Shown: piece by piece, positions 52,616 to 61,538 of the stretch
Numbering within the stretch: the stretch's first letter is position 1
Layout: the number at the start of each line of letters is the position of its first letter
Source of the DNA: Streptomyces phaeofaciens
GTDB taxonomy: Bacteria > Actinomycetota > Actinomycetes > Streptomycetales > Streptomycetaceae
Direction: 5' to 3'
NCBI RefSeq assembly: GCF_014648915.1
Contig: NZ_BMSA01000004.1
Coordinates: 248,001 to 312,000, forward strand
DNA length: 64,000 nt
Position numbers and translations under genes: made by a program
Notes under the pieces: generated by a model
The model's input: the letters and a program-made list of their open reading frames with translations, nothing else
Told to the model about the DNA's origin: nothing
Database searches by the model: none

Positions 52616-53295
52616 CGGCCGGGACCTGGACCCTCACCCCCGTTCCCCGGCTCCGCTTCTGGATCCCCCGGGGCGTCTACCGCCCGCAGACCGACACCTG
52701 GCTCCTGCGGCGGGCGATGCGCCGCGAGTCGATCACACCCTGGACGGATGTCCTGGACCTCGGCACGGGCAGCGGTGTGCTGGCGGTGGAGGCGGGGCGG
52801 CTGGGCGCCCGGGTGACGGCGGTGGACATCTCCTGGCGGGCGGTGACGGCCGCCCGGTGCAACGCCCTGCTGAACGGCGCGTCCGTCCGGGTGTGCCACG
52901 GCGACCTGGCGACTGCCGTGCCGGGCCGCCGCTTCGACCTCGTGGTCTCCAATCCGCCGTACGTTCCCGCGCCGAACGCCGTGCCGCCCCGAGGCACGGC
53001 GAGGGCCTGGGACGCGGGGCGGGACGGCCGGCTGCTGGTCGACCGCATCTGCGACACCGCACCGACGCTCCTGCGCTCGTCCGGAACGCTGCTGGTCGTG
53101 CACTCGCACCTGTGCGGCATCGACGACACGGTGGCCCGTCTCGCGGCGGCCGGCCTGCGCGCGGAGGTCGTCGACCGGGCACGGCTGCCCTTCGGCCGCG
53201 TCCTGCGGTCACGGCTTCCCTGGCTGCGCGCACGCGGACTGGTGACCAGAGGTACGACCGAGGAACTGGTGGTGATCCGTGCCGAACACACCTGA
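52612..53295 (+). CDS. HemK/PrmC-like SAM-dependent methyltransferase
   Basis: A 227-aa class I methyltransferase. The SAM motif VLDLGTGSGVLAVEAGRLG lies near 47-65, an acidic ribose-binding residue follows in VTAVDIS, and the catalytic NPPY tetrad is in LVVSNPPYVPAP (near 115), the mark of N-methyltransferases that modify Gln/Asn amides or nucleobases. It resembles the short HemK2/MTQ2 branch rather than PrmC, which has an N-terminal release-factor-binding domain. Its end overlaps the CDGSH gene by 17 bases, so it works in an operon with an Fe-S protein and a diiron protein. Target unknown. Confidence 0.85.
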   Translation: MTAGTWTLTPVPRLRFWIPRGVYRPQTDTWLLRRAMRRESITPWTDVLDLGTGSGVLAVEAGRLGARVTAVDISWRAVTAARCNALLNGASVRVCHGDLATAVPGRRFDLVVSNPPYVPAPNAVPPRGTARAWDAGRDGRLLVDRICDTAPTLLRSSGTLLVVHSHLCGIDDTVARLAAAGLRAEVVDRARLPFGRVLRSRLPWLRARGLVTRGTTEELVVIRAEHT

Positions 53296-53494
53296 GCGTC
53301 CGCGCCGCGTCCGCGTCCAGCGCAACGGCCCGCTGCTGGTGGAGGGCCCGGTCGAAGTGGTGGGCGAGGACGGCGAGGTGACCGTGTCGAACCGCTTCAC
53401 GGTGGCGGTCTGCACCTGCCGCCGCAGCCGGACCCTGCCCTGGTGCGACACCAGCCACCGCTGCCGCGACCGGCACCGGGCGGGCCCGGCATGA
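53279..53494 (+). CDS. CDGSH iron-sulfur protein, 71 aa
   Basis: A small [2Fe-2S] protein. The cluster motif C-x-C-x3-S-x3-P-x-C-D-x2-H is complete in CTCRRSRTLPWCDTSH, giving the 3-Cys/1-His coordination of mitoNEET-type proteins. GTG 53279 starts inside the methyltransferase gene after GAGGAACTGG, and its stop overlaps the next ATG. It may deliver electrons to the downstream diiron enzyme; this is inference from context. Confidence 0.92.
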   Translation: MPNTPERPRRVRVQRNGPLLVEGPVEVVGEDGEVTVSNRFTVAVCTCRRSRTLPWCDTSHRCRDRHRAGPA

Positions 53495-54510
53495 CGAACC
53501 TCCGCGCCCCTCGTGGGACGCGCCACCTCCCGCCGCCACTCCCCGAGCCGCGCGGCACGGTCTCCGCCGCGGTGGTGGCGGCCTTGCGCGGGCCGGGGCG
53601 GCCCGGTCTCCCGCCGGTCCCCGCGGACTGCGCGGTCTACGGCGACGACCTGCAACTGGCCCTGTACATCCTGTACGAGCTGCACTATCGGGGCTTCGAG
53701 GGCGTACCCGAGCGGCTCGAGTGGGACGGCGGTCTGCTGACCCACCGCGCCGCGATCGAGGACCGTTTCCTCGACGCGCTGCGGACCGACGTGCCGCCCG
53801 ACGGCGCGGGGACGGCCGGGGAGGCACTGGACGCGCTCCAGATCGAACCGGTCGGCGACGACGGCGGCCTGTCGTACTTCCTGCGGAACGAGGGCACATT
53901 CGAACAATTGCGCGAGTACGCGGCACTGCGCTCGCTCTACCACCTCAAGGAGGCGGACCCGCACGCCTGGGTCATCCCCCGGCTGCACGGACGGGCCAAG
54001 GCGGCCATGGTCGCCGTCGAGTTCGACGAGTTCGGCGCGGGCCGCGCGGACGAGATCCACGCGGAGCTCTTCGCCGACCTGATGGAGGACCTGCGGCTGG
54101 ACACCGCGTACGGCCACTACGTCGACGCCGCGCCGGCCGAGGCCCTCGCCCCCGTGAACCTGATGTCCCTGTTCGGCCTCCACCGGGCGCTGCGCGGCGC
54201 GCTGGTCGGACACTTCGCCGCCGTCGAGGTGACGTCGTCCCCGGCCTCGCGGCGCCTCGCCGAGGCCCTGCGCCGGGTGGGGGCCGGCCCGGCGGCGGTG
54301 CGGTTCTACACCGAGCACGTCGAGGCGGACGCCGTACACGAACAGGTCGTACGCCACGACGTGGTCGGCGGGCTCCTGGAGAGCGAGCCGCGGCTGGACG
54401 CCGACGTGGTGTTCGGGATCCGTGCCACGGGCTACCTGGAGGACCGGCTGGCGACCCGGCTGCTGGGCGCCTGGCGGGACGGCTGCCCGGTGCTGCCTCT
54501 CGGCCGGTGA
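53491..54510 (+). CDS. Iron-containing redox enzyme, heme-oxygenase-like diiron family
   Basis: A 339-aa protein of the heme-oxygenase-like diiron (HDO) superfamily. Ligand-rich helices are visible as FEQLREYAALRSLYHLKEADPHAW, VAVEFDEFGAGRADEIHAELF and YTEHVEADAVHEQVVRHDVV, which provide the Glu/His/Asp set expected around a dinuclear iron site. Relatives perform N-oxygenation, desaturation or C-C cleavage on small substrates. ATG 53491 overlaps the CDGSH stop. A dedicated Fe-S partner and a methyltransferase in one operon suggest a small undescribed oxidative pathway or modification. Confidence 0.85.
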   Translation: MTNLRAPRGTRHLPPPLPEPRGTVSAAVVAALRGPGRPGLPPVPADCAVYGDDLQLALYILYELHYRGFEGVPERLEWDGGLLTHRAAIEDRFLDALRTDVPPDGAGTAGEALDALQIEPVGDDGGLSYFLRNEGTFEQLREYAALRSLYHLKEADPHAWVIPRLHGRAKAAMVAVEFDEFGAGRADEIHAELFADLMEDLRLDTAYGHYVDAAPAEALAPVNLMSLFGLHRALRGALVGHFAAVEVTSSPASRRLAEALRRVGAGPAAVRFYTEHVEADAVHEQVVRHDVVGGLLESEPRLDADVVFGIRATGYLEDRLATRLLGAWRDGCPVLPLGR

Positions 54511-54558
54511 TCCGGGCCGGTCCCCGCTGTCCGGCTCACGGCACGTCGTCGTCTGCGC

Positions 54559-54897
54559 TCACGAGCCGCCGCCGCGCTCCCATCGGGGGCGGGACTGGTT
54601 CTCGCTGCGCCTGCTCGGGTCGTTCCCGAGCTGATGAGGGGTGAGTCGCCCGTTCTCGTCCGCGGCTCGGGGCACCTCGTTCGGCTCCCTCATCTGCCGC
54701 TCCTCGTGAACCGGCCCCGACTCGGGCAGTGTGGGCTGGTCCCTGCGCCGCGGTGGGGCGGACTCCCGTCCCCGTACGCGGATGCCGAACCGTACGGACC
54801 ACACCAGCATCGCCGTGATGAGGAGCCCGAGGGCGACGACGGCGACCGTCCCCGCCCCCGACCCCGCGGCCACCGTCTGCCCAAGTGTCGTGTTCAT
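54559..54897 (-). CDS. DUF6479-type small membrane protein, 112 aa
   Basis: One membrane helix at about 15-36 (GTVAVVALGLLITAMLVWSV) is followed by a basic stretch (RFGIRVRGRE) and a long polar cytosolic tail with RMREPNEVP and RLTPHQLGN. This pattern belongs to a common Streptomyces family I take to be DUF6479. Function unknown. The phosphatase gene lies 58 bases downstream on the same strand. Confidence 0.8.
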   Translation of the reverse strand: MNTTLGQTVAAGSGAGTVAVVALGLLITAMLVWSVRFGIRVRGRESAPPRRRDQPTLPESGPVHEERQMREPNEVPRAADENGRLTPHQLGNDPSRRSENQSRPRWERGGGS

Positions 54898-54955
54898 CGG
54901 CGCCGAGTACCCGACACCCGGCGAAGGATGCGGCCGCGCCTCGGCGGCGCCGGGC

Positions 54956-57109
54956 TCAGGCGAACGGGCCGACGCCGATGACGAGCAGGGCGATGTCGTC
55001 GACGGGCGGGGACGCCCCGCGGATGAGGTGGTCGGCGAGGGCGTCGAGGTCGCCGGGGCCGGCGCGGGCGACGAGGCGCGCGAGCGCGGTGATGGCGTCG
55101 TCCAGGTCGAGGCCGGGCCGTTCGACGAGTCCGTCCGTGTACAGGACGAGGACGCAGCCCGGTGGCAGGGGGTACTCGACGGCCGTGTAGCCGGCCCGGC
55201 GCTCGATGCCGAGGAGCAGGCCGGGCGGGACGCGGAGCACCTCGGTGCTGCCGTCGGCGTGCCGCAGCACAGCGGGCGGATGGCCCGCGCTGGCCAGGCA
55301 CGCCATCCGGCGGACCAGGTCCAGATGGACGTAGAGACAGCTCGCGAAGCGGTCCGGGTCCAGATCGACGAGCAGGCGGTTGGTCGTGCCGAGGACGTCG
55401 GCCGGGGACGCCCCGGCGGCCGCGTGGACGGCGGTACGCACCTGTCCCATCAGCGCCGCGGCGTCGACGTCGTGTCCCTGGACGTCGCCGATCGCGGCGG
55501 CGGCGGTGGTGTCGTCCAAGCGGATGAGGTCGTAGAAGTCGCCGCCGACCTCCACCCCGTGCCCGGACGGCCGATAGCGGGCGGCGACGCGCAGACCGGG
55601 GAGCGAGGGCAGGTGCCGGGGCAGCAGCGCGGCCTGGAGCTGATGGGCCACGGTGTACTGGGTGTCGTAGAGGCGACCCCGTTCGAGGGCCTGGGCGACC
55701 AGGCCGACCAGTGCGGTGAGCGCCGCGCGTTCGGTGGGCGGGAAGTGCTGGGGGCGGTCGTAGGCGAGGACGAGCGAGCCGATGGCGTGGCCGGAGGCGA
55801 CGAGCGGGAGGAACGCCCAGGACGCCTTGTCGTCCAGTTGGACGGCCTCGGGGTAGGACGCGCGCAGTTCGTCGAAGCTGGTGAAGAAGTGCGGGGTGCC
55901 GGTGTCCATGACGCGCGCGGCGGGGGTGTTCGCGCTGAGGGGCAGGTCGTCGAAGCGTGACATCAGCGCGGCGTCGTAGCCGCGGTAGCCGAGGATTCTC
56001 AGCCGGCCGTCCCGCGGTGCCATCAGGGCCATGGCCTTGGCTCCGAGGGCGGGCATGAGCTGGTCGGCGGCCTGGTTCACCACGTCCTTCACACCGACGG
56101 CCTCGGTGAGCGTGGCGGCCAGGTGCATCAGGTGGTAGAGGAGACCGGCCCGGCCGGGTCCGGCGGCGAGGGGTTCGTCCGCCCCGGACGGGTCGGACAG
56201 CCCGGGCGGGTCGGCCGTCGTCAGGGCGGGGCCGACCGGGTTCGCGTCCCACGGTTCGCCCCGGGTGATGCGGACGCTGATCCCGGACGGGTCCGGGTAG
56301 AGCTCGAAGACCAGCGGAGTGTCCGGCGGACGCACGGCCCGGAAGCTGGTGGGCTGCTCGCTCACCAGGGCCGACCGGTAGCGGTCCTCGATCTCGGGGA
56401 CGTCCATCCACGGCAGCGCCTCCCAGGGCAGGGTGCCCACCAGGTCGGCGGTGCCGGCGCCCAGGAGGCGTGCGGCCTCGGGTGTGACGAAGGTGAACCG
56501 GCCGGTCACGTCCAGCGCGCACGCCCCGCCCGGCAGTCGGGCGACGAACTCGGCCAGCTCGCCCGACCGGGCCGGAGCGGCGTGGGCCTGCGAAGGGTGC
56601 GGCACGATCCGTGGCTCGTCCGGCGGGCGCAGTCCGTCGCGCCCGGCGGTGCGCCGCAGCATCAGGCTCAGCCGACGGCAGCCGATGTCGACGGCCTCCC
56701 GCTCGTCGTCCCCGAGCCGCGGCGGATGGGAGCCCGGCCACAGCAGCACCAGCCCGCCGACGATGCCGCCCTGCCCGGCGAGGGGAGCGGCGGCCAGCGC
56801 GAAGGCGTACGGCAGGACGAGAGAGGTGCGCGGGTAGCGGCGGGCCATCTCCTCCATGTCGCCGATCCACACCAGCTCACCGCCGCGTACGGCGTCCGCC
56901 ACGGGAATGGGCTCGGTCAGCCCCACCCGGGCCCAGGGAAGGGCCATTTCGCGGGGTGTGCCGGTGACCGACACCAGCCACAGGGCGTCACCGGACGGCG
57001 GCAGGACGTAGAGCATCCCTCGGGACGCCCCGCAGTCCCGGACCACCTCCAGCAGCATCGCGTCCACCGCGTCGGGGGCGGCATCGGCCTGGGCCATGGG
57101 CCGGCTCAC
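54956..57109 (-). CDS. GAF-PAS-GAF SpoIIE-type PP2C phosphatase
   Basis: A 717-aa soluble sensor phosphatase that should dephosphorylate an anti-sigma-factor antagonist. Domains in order: GAF (about 15-155), PAS-like (about 180-270, GGACALDVTGRFTFVTPEAARLLG), second GAF (about 320-480), and SpoIIE phosphatase (about 495-715). Metal-binding motifs are VGGDFYDLIRLDD, AIGDVQGHDVDAA, SAGHPPAVL and LYTDGLVE...PVDDIALLVI. The GTG start at 57109 has GGGAG upstream. No HATPase kinase domain or anti-antagonist gene is adjacent, so the partner lies elsewhere. Confidence 0.93.
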   Translation of the reverse strand: MSRPMAQADAAPDAVDAMLLEVVRDCGASRGMLYVLPPSGDALWLVSVTGTPREMALPWARVGLTEPIPVADAVRGGELVWIGDMEEMARRYPRTSLVLPYAFALAAAPLAGQGGIVGGLVLLWPGSHPPRLGDDEREAVDIGCRRLSLMLRRTAGRDGLRPPDEPRIVPHPSQAHAAPARSGELAEFVARLPGGACALDVTGRFTFVTPEAARLLGAGTADLVGTLPWEALPWMDVPEIEDRYRSALVSEQPTSFRAVRPPDTPLVFELYPDPSGISVRITRGEPWDANPVGPALTTADPPGLSDPSGADEPLAAGPGRAGLLYHLMHLAATLTEAVGVKDVVNQAADQLMPALGAKAMALMAPRDGRLRILGYRGYDAALMSRFDDLPLSANTPAARVMDTGTPHFFTSFDELRASYPEAVQLDDKASWAFLPLVASGHAIGSLVLAYDRPQHFPPTERAALTALVGLVAQALERGRLYDTQYTVAHQLQAALLPRHLPSLPGLRVAARYRPSGHGVEVGGDFYDLIRLDDTTAAAAIGDVQGHDVDAAALMGQVRTAVHAAAGASPADVLGTTNRLLVDLDPDRFASCLYVHLDLVRRMACLASAGHPPAVLRHADGSTEVLRVPPGLLLGIERRAGYTAVEYPLPPGCVLVLYTDGLVERPGLDLDDAITALARLVARAGPGDLDALADHLIRGASPPVDDIALLVIGVGPFA

Positions 57110-57338
57110 CCCGTCTCCCGGGCGTCGTCAGGCATCCGCCGGGGCCGCGCCCGCCGGGCCACCGGCCCGGGACGCGTGTCCGGCTCCGGTGGAGCGGCGC
57201 CCCACCCCATGGAGCGAAAACCACCCATATATGAACACTAGTCCGTCGCGGAATGCCCCACCGCACGTGGCACGGGCCGCCGGATCCCGGGGGCGTGGGC
57301 GGCTCCGAGGAGGATGCCCCCCGTTCGCGGTGGAGAAC

Positions 57339-57360
57339 GCCGGGGGCCGCGGCCCCCGGC
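57339..57360 (-). terminator. Perfect 22-bp GC palindrome
   Basis: Two 10-bp arms (GCCGGGGGCC and GGCCCCCGGC) with a 2-base centre lie 32 bases after the DUF2795 gene stop on the minus strand, in the 282-bp gap before the phosphatase gene. Terminator is the likely role. The other end of the gap has an AT-rich patch (CATATATGAACACTAG, around 57226-57242) that may hold the phosphatase promoter. Confidence 0.7.
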
Positions 57361-57391
57361 ACGCTCCTTGCCCTTCGGGGCCGGGGCGCCG

Positions 57392-57775
57392 TCATCCGCC
57401 GCCGCTGCCCACCAGCGCCTCGGCGAGTTCCTGCGCGTTGGCGTAGCGGTCCTTGTGCGGCAGTCGCCGTACGGCCTCGACGAGCTGGTCCGCGGCGTTC
57501 TTGCGGCTCAGGTCCCTGGCCAGTTCGCCCGGGTTCGCCGGGAAGGCGCCGCGTCCCAGGGTGCGGCCGAGTTCCAGGCGGACCGTGGCCAGTGAGGCCC
57601 GGGAGCTGCCCGGCACCACCGGGCCGCCCCAGATCTGCGGATCGTCCTCGGCGGACGGCTCCGGGTCGTACCATTCCTCGGACCGGGTGGGGTGCCCGGA
57701 CCGAAGCAGGCCTTGGAGCTCGTGCTTCATCTCCTCGTCCCGGTGCACGCTCAGCCGGTCACTGCCTCGCTGCAT
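57392..57775 (-). CDS. DUF2795-type protein, 127 aa
   Basis: A small soluble protein with the typical N-terminus QRGSDRLSVHRDEEMKHELQGLLRSGHPTRSEEWYDPEP and a C-terminal helical domain (LGRGAFPANPGELARDL...LPHKDRYANAQELAEAL) that I assign to DUF2795. ATG 57775 follows GGAGGGAGAC. Function unknown. Confidence 0.8.
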   Translation of the reverse strand: MQRGSDRLSVHRDEEMKHELQGLLRSGHPTRSEEWYDPEPSAEDDPQIWGGPVVPGSSRASLATVRLELGRTLGRGAFPANPGELARDLSRKNAADQLVEAVRRLPHKDRYANAQELAEALVGSGGG

Positions 57776-57894
57776 GTCTCCCTCCAGATGATCGGGGTCG
57801 ACCCACCGCGTACCCGTGGCGGGAGCGGCGACACGGAGTCCGTCCGGTTTTCCGGGCCGCCGTCCTGGCCATGGGCCGGCCGCGGCGCCGGGGG

Positions 57895-58896
57895 TCAGTC
57901 GTCGGGTATTCCGCCGCCGCTCAGGGCGGGCACGGTCTTCTCCGGGTGGGCGAGGGACCGGGCGGCGAGGCGGAACTGTTCGAGCTTGTCGACGATGCTT
58001 TGACCGACCGGGGTGTGCCCCCAGACGCTGATGCCCTGGTGGGTGCGCGGCTCCCAGGTGGTCTCGTCGACGACGATCGGGTTCCAGCCGACCTCCCACT
58101 CGAAGCCCGAGGGGGTGCGGGCGTAGTAGGAGAGTTCCTTGTCGTTGGTGTGCTGTCCGATGGCGAGGGCCATCTCGAAGCCGAGTTCGTGCACGCGCTG
58201 GTAGCTGCGGGCGACGTCGTCCAGGGAGGCGGCCTGGATGTTGAGGTGCTGGACGCGGGTGCGGACCGGGTCGACGGGCAGTCCGCGGACGGCGGCGACA
58301 GCGATGGAGTGGTGGCGTTCATTGACCCTGAGGAAGCGGATCTTGAGCTTGACGCCGCTGATGGTCTCGTCGATGGAGTCGGTGAGGCGGGCGTCGAAGA
58401 CGGTGGTGAAGTAGCCGCGCATCAGGGTGGGTCTCGCCGAGGTGATCGCGACGTGGCCCATGCCGGAGTCGCCGGTGACCCAGCCGGACGCGAGCATCCG
58501 CAGGGGTTCGGGCGAGGTCAGCGGGGTGGTGTAGATCTCCTGGGTGATGCCCTTCGGGCCGGGGAAGCGCAGCAGGCGTTCGACACCGCGCGCCTTCGCC
58601 TCCTCGGCAGTGCCCTCGACGACGGGGACGCCGTGGGCGCGGACGCGGGCCTCGATCCGCTCGAACGTGGTGTGGTCGTCGAGGTGCCAGCCGGTGGCGA
58701 CGACGTCCTCGGCGGGGCCGCGCCTCAGCAGGAAGCGGCACTCCTGGTCGTCGAGGCGGAAACGCATCAGGCCGGTGTCGAGGTCGTCGTGGTGCATGCC
58801 GATGGCGTCGGTGCCGAAGCGGCGCCAGTCGGCGAAGCGGTTGGTCTCGATGACGACATAGCCGAGGTGGACCGCGCCGAAGACCGAGCCGTTCAT
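57895..58896 (-). CDS. Type I extradiol ring-cleavage dioxygenase (BphC/HsaC-like)
   Basis: A 333-aa two-module VOC enzyme that opens a catechol ring next to the diol. Fe(II) ligands fit H148 (GMGHVAI), H217 (VQHLNIQ) and E268 (PSGFEWEVGW), with the second-sphere His pair in NERHHSIA near 195. Length and the PSGF-x2-E-x-GW signature match BphC/HsaC-type dioxygenases. It overlaps the upstream hydrolase by 4 bases and lies downstream of a flavin hydroxylase, giving the order hydroxylase, C-C hydrolase, dioxygenase. The substrate is probably an alkyl- or aryl-catechol. Confidence 0.93.
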   Translation of the reverse strand: MNGSVFGAVHLGYVVIETNRFADWRRFGTDAIGMHHDDLDTGLMRFRLDDQECRFLLRRGPAEDVVATGWHLDDHTTFERIEARVRAHGVPVVEGTAEEAKARGVERLLRFPGPKGITQEIYTTPLTSPEPLRMLASGWVTGDSGMGHVAITSARPTLMRGYFTTVFDARLTDSIDETISGVKLKIRFLRVNERHHSIAVAAVRGLPVDPVRTRVQHLNIQAASLDDVARSYQRVHELGFEMALAIGQHTNDKELSYYARTPSGFEWEVGWNPIVVDETTWEPRTHQGISVWGHTPVGQSIVDKLEQFRLAARSLAHPEKTVPALSGGGIPDD

Positions 58897-59756
58897 CGGT
58901 GGCCTGCCAGGAAGTCGGCGCACAGCCGGTTGAAGAGTGCGGCGCGCTCGAACTGCACCCAGTGCCCGGTGTTGGCGACTTCGTAGAGGTCGCAGTCGGG
59001 CATGCGGGCGGCCAGCATCCGGCCGCCGGAGGGCCGGTTGACCTTGTCGGCCGCGCCCCACAGGACCAGGGTCGGCACGGGCAGCCGGGACAGGCGCCGG
59101 TCCCGCGTGAAGTCCATCTTCCACAGGGCGCGCAGGTCCTTCGGACGCTGTAGCGGTGGGTTCGCGACGACTTCGGGGTCGATGCTGTCCCGGTAGCGGG
59201 CTTCGATCACCGAGTCGGGCACCTGGGCGGCGTTGAAGACGAGGTGGTTGCGGATGAACTTCTCCAGCTTCAGCCGTGAGGGGCCGTCCCCGGAGTAGTA
59301 GTCGAGCAGGCTCCTGAGGCCCGGAGTGGGCAGGGCGCGGGTGGTGCCGATGCCGCCGGGGCCCATGAGCACCATGCGATCGACCCGGTCGGGGGTGTCC
59401 AGGGCGAGGCGCAGGGCGCAGGCACCGCCGTAGGAGTTGCCGACGAAGTGGGTCCTTTCCAGGCCGAGCCGGTCGAGCACACCGCGGATGCCGGCGGCGA
59501 GGGCGCCGAACGGGTCGGTGAGGTCGATGCCCTTGCCGCTGCGGCCGTATCCGGGCAGGTCGGGCACGATGACCCGGTACTCCTTGGCCAGTTCGGTGAT
59601 GTTGCGGGAGTAGTTGGAGACGCCGGAGGCGCCCGGGCCGCCGCCGTGCAGGAGCAGGACGGGCGGGCCGTCGCCGGTCTCCGCGGCGAAGATCGTCCTG
59701 CCTCCGACGTCGAGCAGGTGCTCCCGCATCCGGGGCAGTTCGGGATGGGTGGTCAT
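58893..59756 (-). CDS. Meta-cleavage product C-C hydrolase (BphD/MhpC/HsaD-like)
   Basis: A 287-aa alpha/beta hydrolase splitting the dioxygenase product into a 2-hydroxypentadienoate and an acid. The oxyanion motif HGGGPGASG (37-45) is diagnostic for this family. The nucleophile is S108 in VGNSYGGA, with Asp in LWGAADKVNRP and His in NTGHWVQFE. ATG 59756 is the family-length start; its stop overlaps the dioxygenase ATG and it begins 8 bases after the flavoprotein stop, so all three are one operon. Confidence 0.93.
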   Translation of the reverse strand: MTTHPELPRMREHLLDVGGRTIFAAETGDGPPVLLLHGGGPGASGVSNYSRNITELAKEYRVIVPDLPGYGRSGKGIDLTDPFGALAAGIRGVLDRLGLERTHFVGNSYGGACALRLALDTPDRVDRMVLMGPGGIGTTRALPTPGLRSLLDYYSGDGPSRLKLEKFIRNHLVFNAAQVPDSVIEARYRDSIDPEVVANPPLQRPKDLRALWKMDFTRDRRLSRLPVPTLVLWGAADKVNRPSGGRMLAARMPDCDLYEVANTGHWVQFERAALFNRLCADFLAGHR

Positions 59757-59764
59757 GGCGGTCC

Positions 59765-61414
59765 TCACCGTGCGGTCGTGGCGGTCTGATGCGATGCCGG
59801 GGCGAATCCGCCCGGTGGCGGCGGCAGTTGGGCGCCGGCGGGTGCGGCGGCGTACACATAGGCGTCGGGGCGCAGGACCACGGTGGTCACGCGGTGCTGG
59901 GTCAGCCACGGCAGCAGGACGTCGTCGCTGTCGACGATCGCCCCCTCGGCCGGCCGCGAGCCCGCCGGCAGGACCGCCAGTGAGGGCACGCCCAGGCGGT
60001 CCCAGGCGGAGCGGGGAGTGGGCGGGCCGTGGTGCAGGAGCGTCCAGCGGCTGCCGAGCGCGTCGTCCAGGCGCACGCGCCCACCGTCCGCGGCGGTCAC
60101 CCAGGGCTGGGGGATCTGGTGCCCGGTCGCCCTGGTGCGCGGGCGGGCCTGGAAGCCGTCGGCGTAGTGGGCGACGGGTATCCAGTTCGCGTCCTGCAGC
60201 ACGTCGCTGAAGCCTGGCACGCGGGTGAGGACCGGCAGGACGGAGTCGCGCACCCGGGTGACGGCGCGGCGCCGTTCGGTGATGATCCGCCCGACGAACA
60301 CGGCCCGCCGGGTGACCTCCTTGACGTGCGGCTTGCGTTCGGCCTCGTAGGAGTCGAGGACCGTCTCGGGCAGTTCGCCGCGGAGCACGGCGGCGAGTTT
60401 CCAGCACAGGTTGGCCGCGTCCCGTACACCGGCGGCCATGCCCTGGCCGATCCACGGCGGCATCGCGTGGGCGGCGTCACCGGCGAGGAAGACCCTGCCC
60501 ACCCGGAAGCGGGCGGCGAAGCGCACATGGTGGCTGTAGACGGTGGCCCGCAGGATCTTGATCTGCTCCGGGCCGATGCCGTACCGGGACACCATCGCGT
60601 GGATCGCGTCGTCGGTGGTGAGGTGCTTCTCGTCGTCGCCGGGCAGGACGGGGAACTCCCAGCGGTGATGGCCGAGCGGGGTCGGGCAGTCCACCGCCGG
60701 GCGGGCCGGGTCGCAGCGGAAGCGCAGCCGGTCGTGGTCCGGCCAGGGCTCGATCATCTCGGTGTCGATGACGATCCAGCGGTCCTCGTACGTCCGTCCC
60801 TCGTATCCCACGTTGAGCTGGGCACGACTGAGGCTGGAACCGCCGTCGGCCGCGATCACGTACCTCGCGCGCAGCCGTCGTACGGAGTCGCCCTCGGTGT
60901 CCGCCACCGTCAGTTCGACGCCGTCCGCGTCCTGGCGCAGCCGCAGGCACTCCGTGCGCAGCAGCACCTCCACGGTGGGGCAGCGGGCGACGCCGTCCCG
61001 CAGGACCTGTTCCAGCGCGGGCTGGTGGATGAACATCTGCGGCGGATGGCCGTGGCCGCGCGGGGCGGGGCGGGCGCTGAGGAAGGTGCGGCCGCGCGCG
61101 TCGACGAAGTCGAGCGGGCGCTCGGCGAGCATGTCCCGCTTCAGCCGGTCGGCGAGGCCGACGCGCTGCCAGATCCGGATGACCTCCTCGTCGGTGGAGA
61201 TCGCCCGGGCCCGGGTGAAGATCTCGGCGTCACGCTCCAGTACGACGACCCTCAGGCCCGCCGCGCCCAGCAGGTTCGCCGCGGTCACTCCCGTCGGCCC
61301 GTAGCCGATCACCGCCACGTCGTAGGTGCTGTCCCGCGCCCTGTCCTCCGTTGTGTCGTCGGCTGTTTCGTCGGCTGTTTCGTCGGCTCTGTTCCCGGCA
61401 CTGATCGCACTCAC
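59765..61414 (-). CDS. FAD-dependent aromatic hydroxylase (MhpA-like)
   Basis: A 549-aa class A flavin monooxygenase that should hydroxylate a phenolic acid ortho to an OH before ring cleavage. The FAD motif GYGPTGVTAANLLGAAG lies near 37-53, the NAD(P)H/FAD-contact ADGGSSLSRAQL near 190, and the second FAD motif VFLAGDAAHAMPPWIGQGM near 310-328. A C-terminal thioredoxin-like domain follows. The N-terminus carries an unusual acidic repeat (ADETADETADDTTED) encoded by a short triplicated DNA unit near 61360-61387; a later start could be used. First gene of the minus-strand operon. Confidence 0.92.
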   Translation of the reverse strand: MSAISAGNRADETADETADDTTEDRARDSTYDVAVIGYGPTGVTAANLLGAAGLRVVVLERDAEIFTRARAISTDEEVIRIWQRVGLADRLKRDMLAERPLDFVDARGRTFLSARPAPRGHGHPPQMFIHQPALEQVLRDGVARCPTVEVLLRTECLRLRQDADGVELTVADTEGDSVRRLRARYVIAADGGSSLSRAQLNVGYEGRTYEDRWIVIDTEMIEPWPDHDRLRFRCDPARPAVDCPTPLGHHRWEFPVLPGDDEKHLTTDDAIHAMVSRYGIGPEQIKILRATVYSHHVRFAARFRVGRVFLAGDAAHAMPPWIGQGMAAGVRDAANLCWKLAAVLRGELPETVLDSYEAERKPHVKEVTRRAVFVGRIITERRRAVTRVRDSVLPVLTRVPGFSDVLQDANWIPVAHYADGFQARPRTRATGHQIPQPWVTAADGGRVRLDDALGSRWTLLHHGPPTPRSAWDRLGVPSLAVLPAGSRPAEGAIVDSDDVLLPWLTQHRVTTVVLRPDAYVYAAAPAGAQLPPPPGGFAPASHQTATTAR

Positions 61415-61452
61415 CAGGCCACCTCACTGTCGTTCCTGTCGCGGCTCTTGCT

Positions 61453-61484
61453 GTAGCGTTTACTCCAATTGGAACAGTCGCTAC
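61453..61484. promoter_or_regulatory. 32-bp interrupted palindrome, probable TetR operator
   Basis: GTAGCG (61453-61458) and CGCTAC (61479-61484) form perfect outer arms around a perfect 10-bp core, TCCAATTGGA. The site lies centrally in the 124-bp gap between the flavoprotein and TetR genes, where one dimeric or tetrameric regulator could cover both promoters. Confidence 0.8.
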
Positions 61485-61538
61485 GGTAAGCTCGGCGTCA
61501 GAGGCGGTCAAGTGCCGCACCACGGGAAGGACACCCCC

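Noticed and set aside
52612..53295. prmC (release factor methyltransferase)
   Set aside because: It lacks the N-terminal helical domain and the usual prfA neighbour; only the NPPY catalytic core is shared.
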